Below, in pieces: positions 25,461 through 34,162 of a DNA stretch of 64,000 bases. The stretch spans positions 1,302,001-1,366,000 of the forward strand of contig NZ_CP021913.1 in NCBI RefSeq assembly GCF_002814095.1. The letters are read 5' to 3'. This stretch comes from Sagittula sp. P11. Lineage in GTDB: Bacteria; Pseudomonadota; Alphaproteobacteria; Rhodobacterales; Rhodobacteraceae. A model generated the notes under the pieces. That model was not told where the DNA came from and did no database searches. It was given only the letters and a program-made list of their open reading frames with translations. The translations under genes were made by a program, and so were the position numbers. Numbering within the stretch: position 1 is the first letter of the stretch; every line of letters starts with the position of its first letter.

Positions 25461-27944
25461 TTACTCCCGGTTGCCGGAGCGGATCACCGAGCCCGCACTC
25501 GACTCGATGTCCCAGGCGCCGCGTTCGTTGCCGCGCAGGTCGTTGTCCTCGAACTGGCCGCCCGCCTCCTTGTAGATCCAGACCGCCTCGTAGGCGTTGC
25601 CGGTGATCGTGTTGCCGCGCACCACCGCGTGGCTCTTCTCGCGGGCCGAGATCCCCGCCGCGCCGTTGCCGGTGATCTCGTTGTCCTCGATGGTCCCCTT
25701 GCCGCCCTCGAACAGGCTCACCCCGCTCTGCCCGTTGTCGCGGATGGTGTTGCGGCGGATCAGAGGGTCGCCGTCCTCGCTGATCGAGATCCCGGCGTTG
25801 GCGTTGCCGTAAATCTCGTTGTCCTCGATCAGCCCCTTCGCGGCCTCGTAGACGTAGATGCCGCTCTGCTGGCCGTCGCGGATGGTGTTGCGGCGGATCA
25901 CCGGATCGCCGTCCTTGCCGACGCTGATCCCCGACAGCACGTTCGCATAGACCTCGTTCTCCTCGAAGGTGCCGCGCCCGCCGTCGTAGACGTTCAGCCC
26001 GGACTGTTCGTTGTCATGCACGTCGTTGCGCCGCACGATCGGGTCCGATCCGGTCGCCACCGCGATGGCCGACTTGCCCGATCCCGTCACCTCGTTGTCC
26101 TCGATGGTGCCCTTGCCGTCCTCGAAGACGTAGATGCCGCTCTGCTCGCTGCGGTGTATGGCGTTGCGCCGGATCACCGGGTCGCCCCCGGTCTTGACCG
26201 AGATCCCCGACCCCTTGATGTCGAGGATCTCGTTGTCCTCCACCGTGCCGCGCGCGTCGTCGTAGACATAGACCCCGGTCGAGGCGCCGTCCTTGATGAT
26301 GTTGTTGCGCACCGTCGCGGTGCTGCCCGACCGGACCCCGACGATGGCCAGCCCGCCCGAGGACATCACGTTGTCCTCCAGCACAGCCGAGCCGCCGTCG
26401 AAATCCACGGTGTAGAAATCGCCGCCCCGCAGGTGCAGCGTCAGGTTGGCGATGCGGCCCGACCCGGCGGTCCAGTAGATCACGTCGTCCTCGTCCGATT
26501 CCCAGACGATGGTCGTGCGGTCGCCGACCCCGACGATGGTCACGGGGATGTCCACGTCCACGCCGCCCTCGTAGAGGCCCGGGTAGATCTCGATCACGTC
26601 CCCGGCCGAGGCCGCGCGCAGCGCCGCGTCGGGCGAGTTGTAGTCGCCCCGCCCGTCCGCCATCACCCGCAGCACGTCGGTTCCGGGGATCGGCTCGCGC
26701 GGGTTGATCGCCTCCTGTGTGGAAGAGGCCGTGACCAGCTCCAGCATGGCCCGTGCGCTTTCTGCCGCCGCCGTCTCCGGGAAGGTGGCGATCAACTCCT
26801 CCAGCCGCGACCGGCGCGACAGCCCCTGCACCTGAAGCGCGGCGGTCAGCGCCGCGGTCGCGGTCTGCTCCGGGTCCTCGCGGCCCGGCCCCTGCATCAG
26901 GTCCAGCGCCCGCTGCGCGCTCTGCGCCGCGCGGCTGCCGGGAAAGCCCTGCACGATCTGCGCCAGAGCATCGCGGCGCGCCGCGTCGTCCTCGATCAGC
27001 AGCGCATCGGTCAGCGCGCCCTGCGCCCGCGCCGCCGGGTCGAAGCTGCCGGTGCCGCCCGCGCCGGCCTGCTGGAACTCCAGCCCCAGCGCCGCCGCCA
27101 CGGCCGAGATCTTGTGCCCGCTGTTGTAACCGCCCTGCGCGTTCAGCCCGCCCTGGTTGTGCAACCCCATGACCGCCAGCGTCCGCGCGTCCAGCAGCAG
27201 CGACCCGGACGACCCACCCGTGCTTTCGCAGCTGTGCCGCAATTGCGAGGCGGCCTCCGGCAGCGCGGCCTGCTCCGGGTGGATCTGGCAGGTGCCCGAG
27301 GAAAACTGCTGCGCGTCGCCCCGCGGGTGATGCACCATGGTCAGCGCCCGGCGCGGCGTCACGTCGGTCTCCATCATCATCGGGACGCTGCCGCCCAGGG
27401 CCTCGTTCGCGTCGGCCCCGATGATCTGCAGCAGAAGCGCATCGGTGGCGTCGTCCGCGGCGATTTCCCGGTCGTCGACAAGGAAGGTCTGCACGTTCCC
27501 GGTGAAATCCGTCGAGGTGTAGCCGAAGTTGATCCGCGCCTCCCGCACCCGGGTAAAGCCCGCCGCGACAAGGCTCGGCTCACGGAAACAATGCACGTTG
27601 GTCAGCAGGCGGTTACCGGGCAGCAGCGCCGCGGTGCAGTTCGTCACGTAGGGCGAATTGAGCGTGGTCGACCCGTTCGGCGTCTGCACCGTGCGCGGCT
27701 TGCCGTCCGGCGTCATCAGGCACACGTCCAGCCGCCCGATGAACCGCCCGATGTCCTGCACGTCCTGCGGGGCCTCGCGGATCGGGCGCCAGAAGCCGCC
27801 GCGCGACGCGGCCCCCTCGACAAGGGCCTGGAAGGCCGAACTTTGCGCGTCGATCTTGAACTCGAACTTGCAGTCTTCCAGCGCATGGGCGGGCATCGCG
27901 GCCGCGACAAAGCCCAGCACCACGCAGGCGATCCGAAAAAGCAT
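25461..27944 (-). CDS. Secreted trypsin-like serine protease fused to right-handed beta-helix repeat domain
   Basis: 827 residues. Signal peptide 1-21. A chymotrypsin-fold protease spans about 95-290, with His118 (LLTNVHCF), Asp168 (DDATDALLL) and Ser246 (TGGSSGSLLLD). A helical region with two related units (FPGSRAAQSAQRAL; FPETAAAESARAML) spans about 300-405. A beta-helix entry (SPDAALRAASAGDVIEIYPG, about 437-456) leads into about 13 rungs of 23 residues (520-827). Odd and even rungs alternate between GDPxIRRN and GKGTIEDNE types. The catalytic triad looks complete. The ATG at 27944 follows GGATGGATC. Exported; substrate and binding target unknown. It interrupts the acpS-lepB cluster on the opposite strand. 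Confidence 0.85.
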   Translation of the reverse strand: MLFRIACVVLGFVAAAMPAHALEDCKFEFKIDAQSSAFQALVEGAASRGGFWRPIREAPQDVQDIGRFIGRLDVCLMTPDGKPRTVQTPNGSTTLNSPYVTNCTAALLPGNRLLTNVHCFREPSLVAAGFTRVREARINFGYTSTDFTGNVQTFLVDDREIAADDATDALLLQIIGADANEALGGSVPMMMETDVTPRRALTMVHHPRGDAQQFSSGTCQIHPEQAALPEAASQLRHSCESTGGSSGSLLLDARTLAVMGLHNQGGLNAQGGYNSGHKISAVAAALGLEFQQAGAGGTGSFDPAARAQGALTDALLIEDDAARRDALAQIVQGFPGSRAAQSAQRALDLMQGPGREDPEQTATAALTAALQVQGLSRRSRLEELIATFPETAAAESARAMLELVTASSTQEAINPREPIPGTDVLRVMADGRGDYNSPDAALRAASAGDVIEIYPGLYEGGVDVDIPVTIVGVGDRTTIVWESDEDDVIYWTAGSGRIANLTLHLRGGDFYTVDFDGGSAVLEDNVMSSGGLAIVGVRSGSTATVRNNIIKDGASTGVYVYDDARGTVEDNEILDIKGSGISVKTGGDPVIRRNAIHRSEQSGIYVFEDGKGTIEDNEVTGSGKSAIAVATGSDPIVRRNDVHDNEQSGLNVYDGGRGTFEENEVYANVLSGISVGKDGDPVIRRNTIRDGQQSGIYVYEAAKGLIEDNEIYGNANAGISISEDGDPLIRRNTIRDNGQSGVSLFEGGKGTIEDNEITGNGAAGISAREKSHAVVRGNTITGNAYEAVWIYKEAGGQFEDNDLRGNERGAWDIESSAGSVIRSGNRE

Positions 27945-28091
27945 GATCCATCCGTCCCGATGAAATATGACCTGTGAAGTATGCCCCCACGGTACGCCCG
28001 TCCGGCGATCTGTCAACGGTTGGAGAGCCGCCTTGACACGCCCTGCCCTGCCGCTCATGTAGCGCGGGGGACATCTGGCAAGGGGCATTGA

Positions 28092-28925
28092 ATGGCAACC
28101 GAAGAGAAAAAAGGTGGTCTGCTCGAGACCATCAAGACCATCGTCTACGCGTTGCTCATCGCCGGCGTCTTCCGCACCTTCCTGTTCCAGCCGTTCTGGA
28201 TTCCCTCGGGTTCCATGAAGGACACGCTGCTCATCGGCGACTTCCTCTTCGTGAACAAGATGGCCTACGGCTATTCCTACGCCTCCTGCCCCTCCATCAT
28301 CATCCCGCGCTTCGGCATCGACATCGACGCGCATGACGTCTGCGGCTGGGCCGACGGCGACAACGCCCGCCTCTTCGGGTCCGAGCCCGAGCGCGGCGAT
28401 GTCGTAGTCTTCCGCCACCCGACCACCGGGCGCGACTTCATCAAGCGGCTGATCGGCCTGCCCGGCGACCGTATCCAGATGCGCAACGGCATCCTCTACA
28501 TCAACGACCAGCAGGTCGAGGTGCAGCCCGACGGCACCTTCGAGGAGATCGCCGCACCGCAGGGCCCCCAGCGCCTGCGCCCCCGCTGTGCCAACGGCCC
28601 GGTCGGCGAAGGCGGCGTCTGCGTCAAGGAGAAGCTGATCGAGACCCTGCCCGGCGGCACCAGCCACTCGATCCTGAACATCGGCACGCAGGGCTCCGAC
28701 AACACCGGCGTCTTCACCGTGCCCGAAGGCAACTACTTCTTCATGGGCGACAACCGCGACAACTCCTCCGACAGCCGGGTCAGCTCCATGACCGGCGGCG
28801 TGGGCTTTGTCCCCTACGAGAACCTCGTGGGCCGGGCGGACCGGGTGATGTTCTCCTCTGCCGGGCGTTCGATGCTGTTCTTCTGGACGTGGCGCGGCGA
28901 CCGGTTCTTCAAGAAGATCCAGTGA
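28092..28925 (+). CDS. lepB: Signal peptidase I
   Basis: 277 residues. It cleaves Sec signal peptides at the outer face of the inner membrane. One N-terminal membrane segment (about 15-35) precedes the catalytic Ser41 (IPSGSMKDTL) and Lys118 (GRDFIKRLIGLPGD); GDNRDNSSDSR is present near the C-terminus. A Cys pair in an inserted loop (SCPSII; DVCGW) is typical of alphaproteobacterial LepB. Followed 4 nt later by a second signal peptidase gene, then rnc. Confidence 0.96.
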   Translation: MATEEKKGGLLETIKTIVYALLIAGVFRTFLFQPFWIPSGSMKDTLLIGDFLFVNKMAYGYSYASCPSIIIPRFGIDIDAHDVCGWADGDNARLFGSEPERGDVVVFRHPTTGRDFIKRLIGLPGDRIQMRNGILYINDQQVEVQPDGTFEEIAAPQGPQRLRPRCANGPVGEGGVCVKEKLIETLPGGTSHSILNIGTQGSDNTGVFTVPEGNYFFMGDNRDNSSDSRVSSMTGGVGFVPYENLVGRADRVMFSSAGRSMLFFWTWRGDRFFKKIQ

Positions 28926-28929
28926 TCCC

Positions 28930-29901
28930 ATGGACTTCGTCCGCGACGGGCTGGACTGGAGCGGCCTGACCGGGCGCGCCCGGGTGGCGCTTGCGACGGC
29001 CCTCTGGCTGGCGCTGTCCTTCCTGGCGCAGCGCGTCGACGGCTTCGGCCCGCTGCACGCCGCGCTCTGGCTCGCCGCCGCGCTGTCGATGCTGCTCGCC
29101 GTGGGCCATGCCCGCCGCCGCCTGCGCGACATCAACGCGTCGGGCTGGTGGCTCTGGCTGCTGATGGTGCCCTTCGTCTCGCTCGTCTTCGCGCTGTTCC
29201 TTGTCCTGCGCAGGCCCGAACCTGCAAAGGCCTCTCCCGCCTTCAGCCGCACCGCCCGCGCCGCCACGGCCCTGCTCGCCCTGCTGGTCGCCAGCCGCGC
29301 CCTGTGGGAACCCTACGCCATCCCCGCCGGCAGCATGAAGCCCGCGCTCCTGCCCGGCGACTACATCCTCGCCACGCCCGGCTTCGGCCGTCCCGAACGC
29401 GGCGACGTCATCATCTTTTCCCACCCCGACACCGGCACGCCTTTCGTCAAGCGCGTGATCGCGCTCCCCGGCGAAACCATCGCCTTTCAGAACGGCATCC
29501 CGGTGATCGACGGCACGCCCCTTCTGCACGCGCCCGACGGCCTCTTTACCGAACCGGCCGAAACACCTCTGTCCACCGCCGCGCCGCGCTGCGCCAACGC
29601 CCCCGTGGCCCCCGGCGCCCCCTGCGAAAAGCGCCGCGAGACCGAGACCCTGCCCGAGGGCCGCACCGTCACCGTGCTCGACATCGACGCGAAGACCATG
29701 GACGACCTGCCCCCCTTTGTCGTACCCGGGGGGCATGTCTTCGTTCTGGGCGACAACCGCGACAATTCTCTCGACAGCCGTGTGCCGCGCCGGTCCGGCG
29801 GCCCAGGTCCCGTGCCCTACCGCGCCATCACCGGCCGGGCGCGGATCGTGCTGTTCAACAACCGCGGCACCGGCGGCCGGGTGATGCGGGGGATCGAATG
29901 A
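28930..29901 (+). CDS. Second signal peptidase I with N-terminal DUF805-like membrane region
   Basis: 323 residues. The first about 100 residues hold three hydrophobic segments with [20 protein letters not shown], resembling the DUF805 signature. A second part is a full signal peptidase [15 protein letters not shown] (Ser135), [11 protein letters not shown] (Lys174) and [12 protein letters not shown]. It carries paired Cys in [16 protein letters not shown]. Catalytic residues are intact, so it is probably an active paralogue with altered specificity or regulation. ATG at 28930; the stop overlaps the rnc start (ATGA). Confidence 0.88.
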   Translation: MDFVRDGLDWSGLTGRARVALATALWLALSFLAQRVDGFGPLHAALWLAAALSMLLAVGHARRRLRDINASGWWLWLLMVPFVSLVFALFLVLRRPEPAKASPAFSRTARAATALLALLVASRALWEPYAIPAGSMKPALLPGDYILATPGFGRPERGDVIIFSHPDTGTPFVKRVIALPGETIAFQNGIPVIDGTPLLHAPDGLFTEPAETPLSTAAPRCANAPVAPGAPCEKRRETETLPEGRTVTVLDIDAKTMDDLPPFVVPGGHVFVLGDNRDNSLDSRVPRRSGGPGPVPYRAITGRARIVLFNNRGTGGRVMRGIE

Positions 29902-30575
29902 AGGTATCGGCAGAGATCAAGGCGCTCGAGGAAAAGCTCGGCCACACGTTCCAGGACAAGTCCCTCCTGCGGCGCGCCGTCACCCATGCCTCCATGTCCG
30001 GCCCCGGGCGCGAGGACAACCAGCGGCTCGAATTCCTCGGCGACCGCGTCCTCGGCCTCGTCATGGCCGAGGCGCTGCTGGGACATGACCGCAACGCCTC
30101 CGAAGGGCTGCTGGCGCCGCGCTTCAACGCGCTGGTGCGCAAGGAAACCTGCGCCGAGGTCGCGCGCACCATCGGCGTCGGAGAGGCGCTGAAGCTCGGC
30201 CGCTCCGAACAGATGTCCGGCGGCCGGCGAAAGCAGGCGCTGCTCGGCGACGCGATGGAGGCGGTGATCGCCGCGGTCTACCTCGACGGCGGTTTCGACG
30301 TCGCGCAGGAGATGATCCTGCGGCTCTGGGCGCCCCTGATCGCCAGCGTCGAGGAAGACGCCAAGGACGCCAAGACCACGCTCCAGGAATGGGCGCAGGG
30401 CCGAGGCATGGCGCCGCCCTCCTACACCGAGGTCGAACGCTCCGGCCCCGACCACGCCCCGGTCTTCACCATCGAGGCCCGCCTCGCCACCGGCGAAACC
30501 GCCCGCGCCACCGCCGGCAACAAGCGCCAGGCCGAACAGGCCGCCGCCCGCGCCCTGCTGGACGAGCTAACCTGA
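29898..30575 (+). CDS. rnc: Ribonuclease III
   Basis: 225 residues. Endonuclease domain with the signature [20 protein letters not shown] and [17 protein letters not shown]-terminal double-stranded RNA-binding domain from about 155 ([25 protein letters not shown] in part; [14 protein letters not shown]). It processes rRNA precursors and double-stranded RNA. Translationally coupled to lepB2. Confidence 0.97.
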   Translation: MKVSAEIKALEEKLGHTFQDKSLLRRAVTHASMSGPGREDNQRLEFLGDRVLGLVMAEALLGHDRNASEGLLAPRFNALVRKETCAEVARTIGVGEALKLGRSEQMSGGRRKQALLGDAMEAVIAAVYLDGGFDVAQEMILRLWAPLIASVEEDAKDAKTTLQEWAQGRGMAPPSYTEVERSGPDHAPVFTIEARLATGETARATAGNKRQAEQAAARALLDELT

Positions 30576-30730
30576 CGACCTGCGCGCAGCCTTCTGCCGC
30601 TCGAACCGCTCCCCTGCCACCCTTGTCACCCGGCCGGCCACAGAACTTTCCGCCCCCATGGCGGTTCTCCTTCCCTTGGGCGGCGTGCTGGTGCAAGACA
30701 CGCCTCGTTCCTTTCGCGCAGAAGATCCCC

Positions 30731-31624
30731 ATGACCGACAACCTCCGCGGCGCCCTCTGGATGATGCTCTCGATGCTGGGCTTCGGGATCGAGGATGCGT
30801 TCTTCAAGGCGGCCACCGGCACCGGCGAGGTCAGCGCGGGGATGGGCACCGTGCAGTTCGGGCTGATGGCCATGGCGCTCTACGCGCTTTATGCCGTGCA
30901 GCAGGGGGTGCCGGTCTGGACTGGCGAATACCTCAAACCGCGGCTCCTGATCCGCACCGCCTTCGAGATCCTCGGGCGGCTGTTCTTTGCCCTCTCGCTG
31001 GCCTACACGCCGCTTTCGACCACCTCCGCCATCCTGCAGGCCGCGCCGCTGGTGGTGATGCTGGGCGCGGGGCTGATCCTCGGCGAGAAGATCGGGCCGC
31101 GCCGCTGGGCCGCCATGGCCGTGGGCTTTGCCGGGGTGCTGCTGATCGTCCGCCCCACGCCCGACGCCTTCCAGCCCAACGCCATCCTCGCGATCCTCGG
31201 CATGATCGGCTTTGCCGGGCGTGACCTGGCGACCCGCACCGCGCCGATGCATGTGCACGCGGCACAGCTGGGGGTGCTGGGCTTTGCGGTCGTCACCTTC
31301 GCCGGGCTGGTCATCGTGGCGTTCGAGCCGGGCGCGTCCGCGCTGCCGACCGCGCAGGCCGCCACGCTGCTCTGCGGCACCGCCATCGCCGGGGTGATCG
31401 GCTACACCGCCATCACCTTCGCCATGCGCACCGGAGAGGTCTCGGTCGTGGCGCCCTTCCGCTACTTCCGCCTGATCGTGGCGCTGATCCTCGCCTATTC
31501 GATCTTCGGCGAACGGCCCGACACGCTGACGCTGGCCGGGGCCGCGCTGATCGTCGGCGCCGGGACCTATTCGCTGATCCGCGACGGACGGCGCAGAAAA
31601 ACCGCGCCGCTCGCAAAGACGTGA
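30731..31624 (+). CDS. EamA/DMT-superfamily transporter
   Basis: 297 residues, about ten membrane helices in two EamA halves (GALWMMLSMLGFGIEDAFFKA; TAPMHVHAAQLGVLGFAVVTFAG). FALSLAYTPLSTTSAILQAAPL and LILGEKIGPRRWAAMAVGFAGV are typical drug/metabolite transporter motifs. Substrate unknown. It sits between rnc and era, where recombination or transport genes vary between genomes. Confidence 0.88.
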   Translation: MTDNLRGALWMMLSMLGFGIEDAFFKAATGTGEVSAGMGTVQFGLMAMALYALYAVQQGVPVWTGEYLKPRLLIRTAFEILGRLFFALSLAYTPLSTTSAILQAAPLVVMLGAGLILGEKIGPRRWAAMAVGFAGVLLIVRPTPDAFQPNAILAILGMIGFAGRDLATRTAPMHVHAAQLGVLGFAVVTFAGLVIVAFEPGASALPTAQAATLLCGTAIAGVIGYTAITFAMRTGEVSVVAPFRYFRLIVALILAYSIFGERPDTLTLAGAALIVGAGTYSLIRDGRRRKTAPLAKT

Positions 31625-31715
31625 GCCGCCAAATACCGACAATTTTAGCGAGCGGCCCGTTTTCGAGCTCAGACCCGCAAAAACGCCATGTTCGCGATTC
31701 GTCGCCACAGGCGAA

Positions 31716-31780
31716 AGGTTAACAACCGGCCGGTTCACCCCCTCCAACCGGCCGGGACTCACCACAACAAAACCTTAACG
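31716..31780. repeat. 65-bp dispersed repeat C, copy 1
   Basis: Contains AACCGGCCGGTT arms around a C-rich 8-nt loop, flanked by GGTTAAC and CTTAACG. An inverted second copy of exactly the same length lies at 38653-38717; by eye about 53 of 65 positions agree, with most differences confined to the loop. It lies upstream of era. Confidence 0.75.
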
Positions 31781-31897
31781 CGCCGGGATTAACGCACCGA
31801 CCGATCCGGAGGGGACGGGTTTCGGCCTTTGTGCTATGGCGGGACGGCGCGAAACCCGCTAAGGGAGCGCCTTCACCATCGGACCAAGACAGCCACC

Positions 31898-32806
31898 ATG
31901 ACCACACGCGCCGGATTCATCGCCCTGATCGGAGAGCCCAACGCGGGCAAATCCACCCTCACCAACCGCATGGTCGGGGCCAAGGTGTCCATCGTGACGC
32001 ACAAGGTCCAGACCACCCGCGCCCGCATCCGCGGCGTGGCGATGGAGGGCGAGAGCCAGCTGATCTTCGTCGACACGCCGGGCCTGTTCCAGCCGCGCCG
32101 CAGGCTCGACCGGGCGATGGTCGCCGCCGCATGGGGCGGGGCTGCCGACGCCGACATCGTGGTCCTTCTGGTCGAGGCGCACCGCGGCAAGACGCCGGGC
32201 GTGGACCGCATCCTCGAAGGGCTGGCAGAGCTGCCGCGCGGCCGCCGCGTCGCGCTCGCGATCAACAAGATCGACCGGGTGAAGGCCGAGGAACTGCTGG
32301 CGCTGTCGCAAAAGCTGAATGAAATCCACGCGTTCGAGAAGACCTTCATGATCTCCGCCGAACGTGGCTACGGCGTGGACGACCTGCGGGAATGGCTGGC
32401 AGCCGAGGTGCCGGAAGGCCCGTGGCTCTACCCCGAGGACCAGATCGCCGACCTGCCGCTGCGGATGATCGCGGCGGAGATGACGCGCGAGAAGCTGACC
32501 CTGCGCCTGCACCAGGAACTGCCCTACCAGCTGACGGTCGAGACGGATCACTGGACGGAACGCGAGGACGGCACTGCCCGCATCGACCAGGTGATCTACG
32601 TCGCCCGGGACGGCCACAAGGGCATCGTGCTGGGCCACAAGGGCGAGACGATCAAGGCGATCTCGAAGGCCGCGCGCGAGGAGCTGACCGAGTTCCTGGG
32701 CCGCAAGGTGCACCTGTTCCTGCAGGTGAAGGTGCGCGAGAACTGGCTGGAAGAGGCCGAGCGCTACTCGGAAATGGGGCTCGACTTCAAGGACGGCAAC
32801 AGCTGA
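31898..32806 (+). CDS. era: GTPase Era
   Basis: 302 residues. G1 GEPNAGKST, G3 DTPGLF, G4 NKID, then a C-terminal KH domain (GHKGETIKAISKAAREEL, KVHLFLQVKVRENW). It binds the 3' end of 16S rRNA and assists 30S assembly. The ATG at 31898 was chosen; an upstream frame to 31829 would run through promoter sequence. It carries an extended KVSIVTHKVQTTRARIRG switch I region as expected. Confidence 0.97.
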   Translation: MTTRAGFIALIGEPNAGKSTLTNRMVGAKVSIVTHKVQTTRARIRGVAMEGESQLIFVDTPGLFQPRRRLDRAMVAAAWGGAADADIVVLLVEAHRGKTPGVDRILEGLAELPRGRRVALAINKIDRVKAEELLALSQKLNEIHAFEKTFMISAERGYGVDDLREWLAAEVPEGPWLYPEDQIADLPLRMIAAEMTREKLTLRLHQELPYQLTVETDHWTEREDGTARIDQVIYVARDGHKGIVLGHKGETIKAISKAAREELTEFLGRKVHLFLQVKVRENWLEEAERYSEMGLDFKDGNS

Positions 32807-32891
32807 GCCGGCGATCCGGACGGGGCCCCTTGTTTCCTTGGGCGTTGACCGTTTCTCAATGGACATGAACGCCGCATAAACCGGAGTGCCG

Positions 32892-33221
32892 ATGACCCGC
32901 CTGACCGCCCGTTTCTGGGTCGACGCTTACCTCACGCGGCTGCGCCTGCACGACATCCCGGCCTTCGTCGTGGCGCACGGCGACGACACCGCCGGCGCCG
33001 TCCTGGTCAAGCTTGCGACCCTCGACGGCAAGGCCCGCGCCTTCACCCGCAGCTTCGACCTCGCGACCGGAGAACGCGTCTGGACCGACCTCGCCAGCGG
33101 CGACGAACGGGAGGTCGACGCGGCCATTTCCCGCCAGCGCGGCTTCGACCCGGACCTCTGGGTGATCGAGGTCGAGGACCGCGCCGGACGCCACCTGCTG
33201 GACGAGGACGGGCTGGCCTGA
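32892..33221 (+). CDS. DUF1491 family protein
   Basis: 109 residues, cytosolic. It matches the alphaproteobacterial DUF1491 pattern: RFWVDAYLTRLRLHDIPAFVV, GAVLVKLATLDGKARAFTRSFD, and EVDAAISRQRGFDPDLWVIEVED. Function unknown. The family is usually found between era and recO, as here. GGAG is spaced for the ATG at 32892, not the GTG 6 nt earlier. Confidence 0.85.
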   Translation: MTRLTARFWVDAYLTRLRLHDIPAFVVAHGDDTAGAVLVKLATLDGKARAFTRSFDLATGERVWTDLASGDEREVDAAISRQRGFDPDLWVIEVEDRAGRHLLDEDGLA

Positions 33222-33225
33222 GCGC

Positions 33226-33254
33226 AGGGCGGCGCAGAGCCCCGCCCTACATCC
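33226..33254. repeat. Dispersed repeat family A, copy 3
   Basis: AGGGCGGCGCAGAG followed by CCCCGCCCTACATCC, with pairing ends (GGGCGG / CCGCCC). It lies immediately after the DUF1491 stop, between that gene and a convergent gene. Confidence 0.8.
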
Positions 33255-33287
33255 CCGCGCGCTGTTGCACGGGCCGGAACACGCCGA

Positions 33288-34073
33288 TCAGCCGGGGAAG
33301 ATCCGCGCCATCTGCCCCTCGAAATGCGCCCAGGTCATCGTCGCCCGGTTGCCCGCGTACCCGTGGTAATGCGACCGCCCCGACGAGTTCGGCAGGCCCG
33401 CCCAGATCTTCGCGATGTTGTTCATGAAGGCCGTGCGGGTCATCACCCCTTCGCGGAAGGCGGTCAGCCCCGCCTCCTCCAGCAGGATGTCTGCAAGGCG
33501 GTCCTGAACCTCCGGCGAGAAGCGGGTGTTCGGCCCGTAATGCGCCTTGCGCACAAGGCCGCGCAGGGTGGCGGGGATGATCTGGTAACGCCCGATGGCA
33601 TGGGGCTGTCCGGGCGTCGCGTCGATCCAGGCGTAGATCTCCGTCAGGGTCATGCGGGTGGGCGGCAGGGGCGGCCGGATCCGCGCCCCGTGCTGCACCG
33701 CGTCATAGCCCGCGCGCCCTGCCTCTGCCGTGGCGATCAGGTCGCGCAACTGCGCCACCGGCCCGCCAAGACGCGGTCCGATCCGGTCGATCACCGGGGC
33801 CCCGCGGCTGGGCCACGGCGCAAAGAAGGAAGCCGCCGCGCGCCCGGCAAACAGGCTCGCCTCCGCGCCGTTGGCGCCGCCTGCACCGCCCGTGCTGACG
33901 TGGATCACCTGCGCCTGCCCGTCGCGGGCCATGGGCACGACCGCGCCGCCCGCCCCGCCGAACATCGGCCCGCGATCCGCGAACAATGCCCCGCGCGGTT
34001 CCATGGAGATCGCCTGCGCCGAAGCCCCCTCCGCCATCAGCACCATGGCCAGAATCCACAGGTATCGCCGCAT
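33288..34073 (-). CDS. Exported lysozyme-like muramidase, putative
   Basis: 261 residues. Signal peptide 1-19. A Gly/Ala-rich region (about 20-85) precedes a C-terminal domain with MTLTEIYAWID, HAIGRYQIIPATLRGLVRK and FSPEVQDRLADILLEEAG. This arrangement resembles lambda-R/phage-type lysozyme-like domains, where the Glu of the first segment and the GRYQ loop frame the active site. Peptidoglycan cleavage is therefore inferred. AAGGAGG is just upstream of the ATG. It is divergent from recO and antiparallel within the housekeeping cluster. Confidence 0.65.
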   Translation of the reverse strand: MRRYLWILAMVLMAEGASAQAISMEPRGALFADRGPMFGGAGGAVVPMARDGQAQVIHVSTGGAGGANGAEASLFAGRAAASFFAPWPSRGAPVIDRIGPRLGGPVAQLRDLIATAEAGRAGYDAVQHGARIRPPLPPTRMTLTEIYAWIDATPGQPHAIGRYQIIPATLRGLVRKAHYGPNTRFSPEVQDRLADILLEEAGLTAFREGVMTRTAFMNNIAKIWAGLPNSSGRSHYHGYAGNRATMTWAHFEGQMARIFPG

Positions 34074-34162
34074 CCCATCCTCCTTCTGAAGGTCAGGGCG
34101 TTGTGACACAGCGGGGTTGAGAAACCCTTGCCCCCGCCCGGCCGCGGCGCCAATGTCGCGGC

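Noticed and set aside
25520-26400. Regularly spaced DNA similarity that might suggest a CRISPR-like array
   Set aside because: The 69-bp periodicity is the coding sequence of 23-residue beta-helix rungs in a single open frame, with no conserved non-coding repeats or spacers.
25425-27977. A 850-codon open frame on the plus strand opposite the protease/helix gene
   Set aside because: High GC leaves long antisense frames open. The frame is Arg/His/Val-rich without domain motifs, while the minus-strand frame has a signal peptide, a catalytic triad and repeat structure.
31771-31796. Possible CtrA box (two TTAAC motifs) upstream of era
   Set aside because: The TTAA elements are separated by 10 rather than 7 bp, so the spacing does not fit CtrA.
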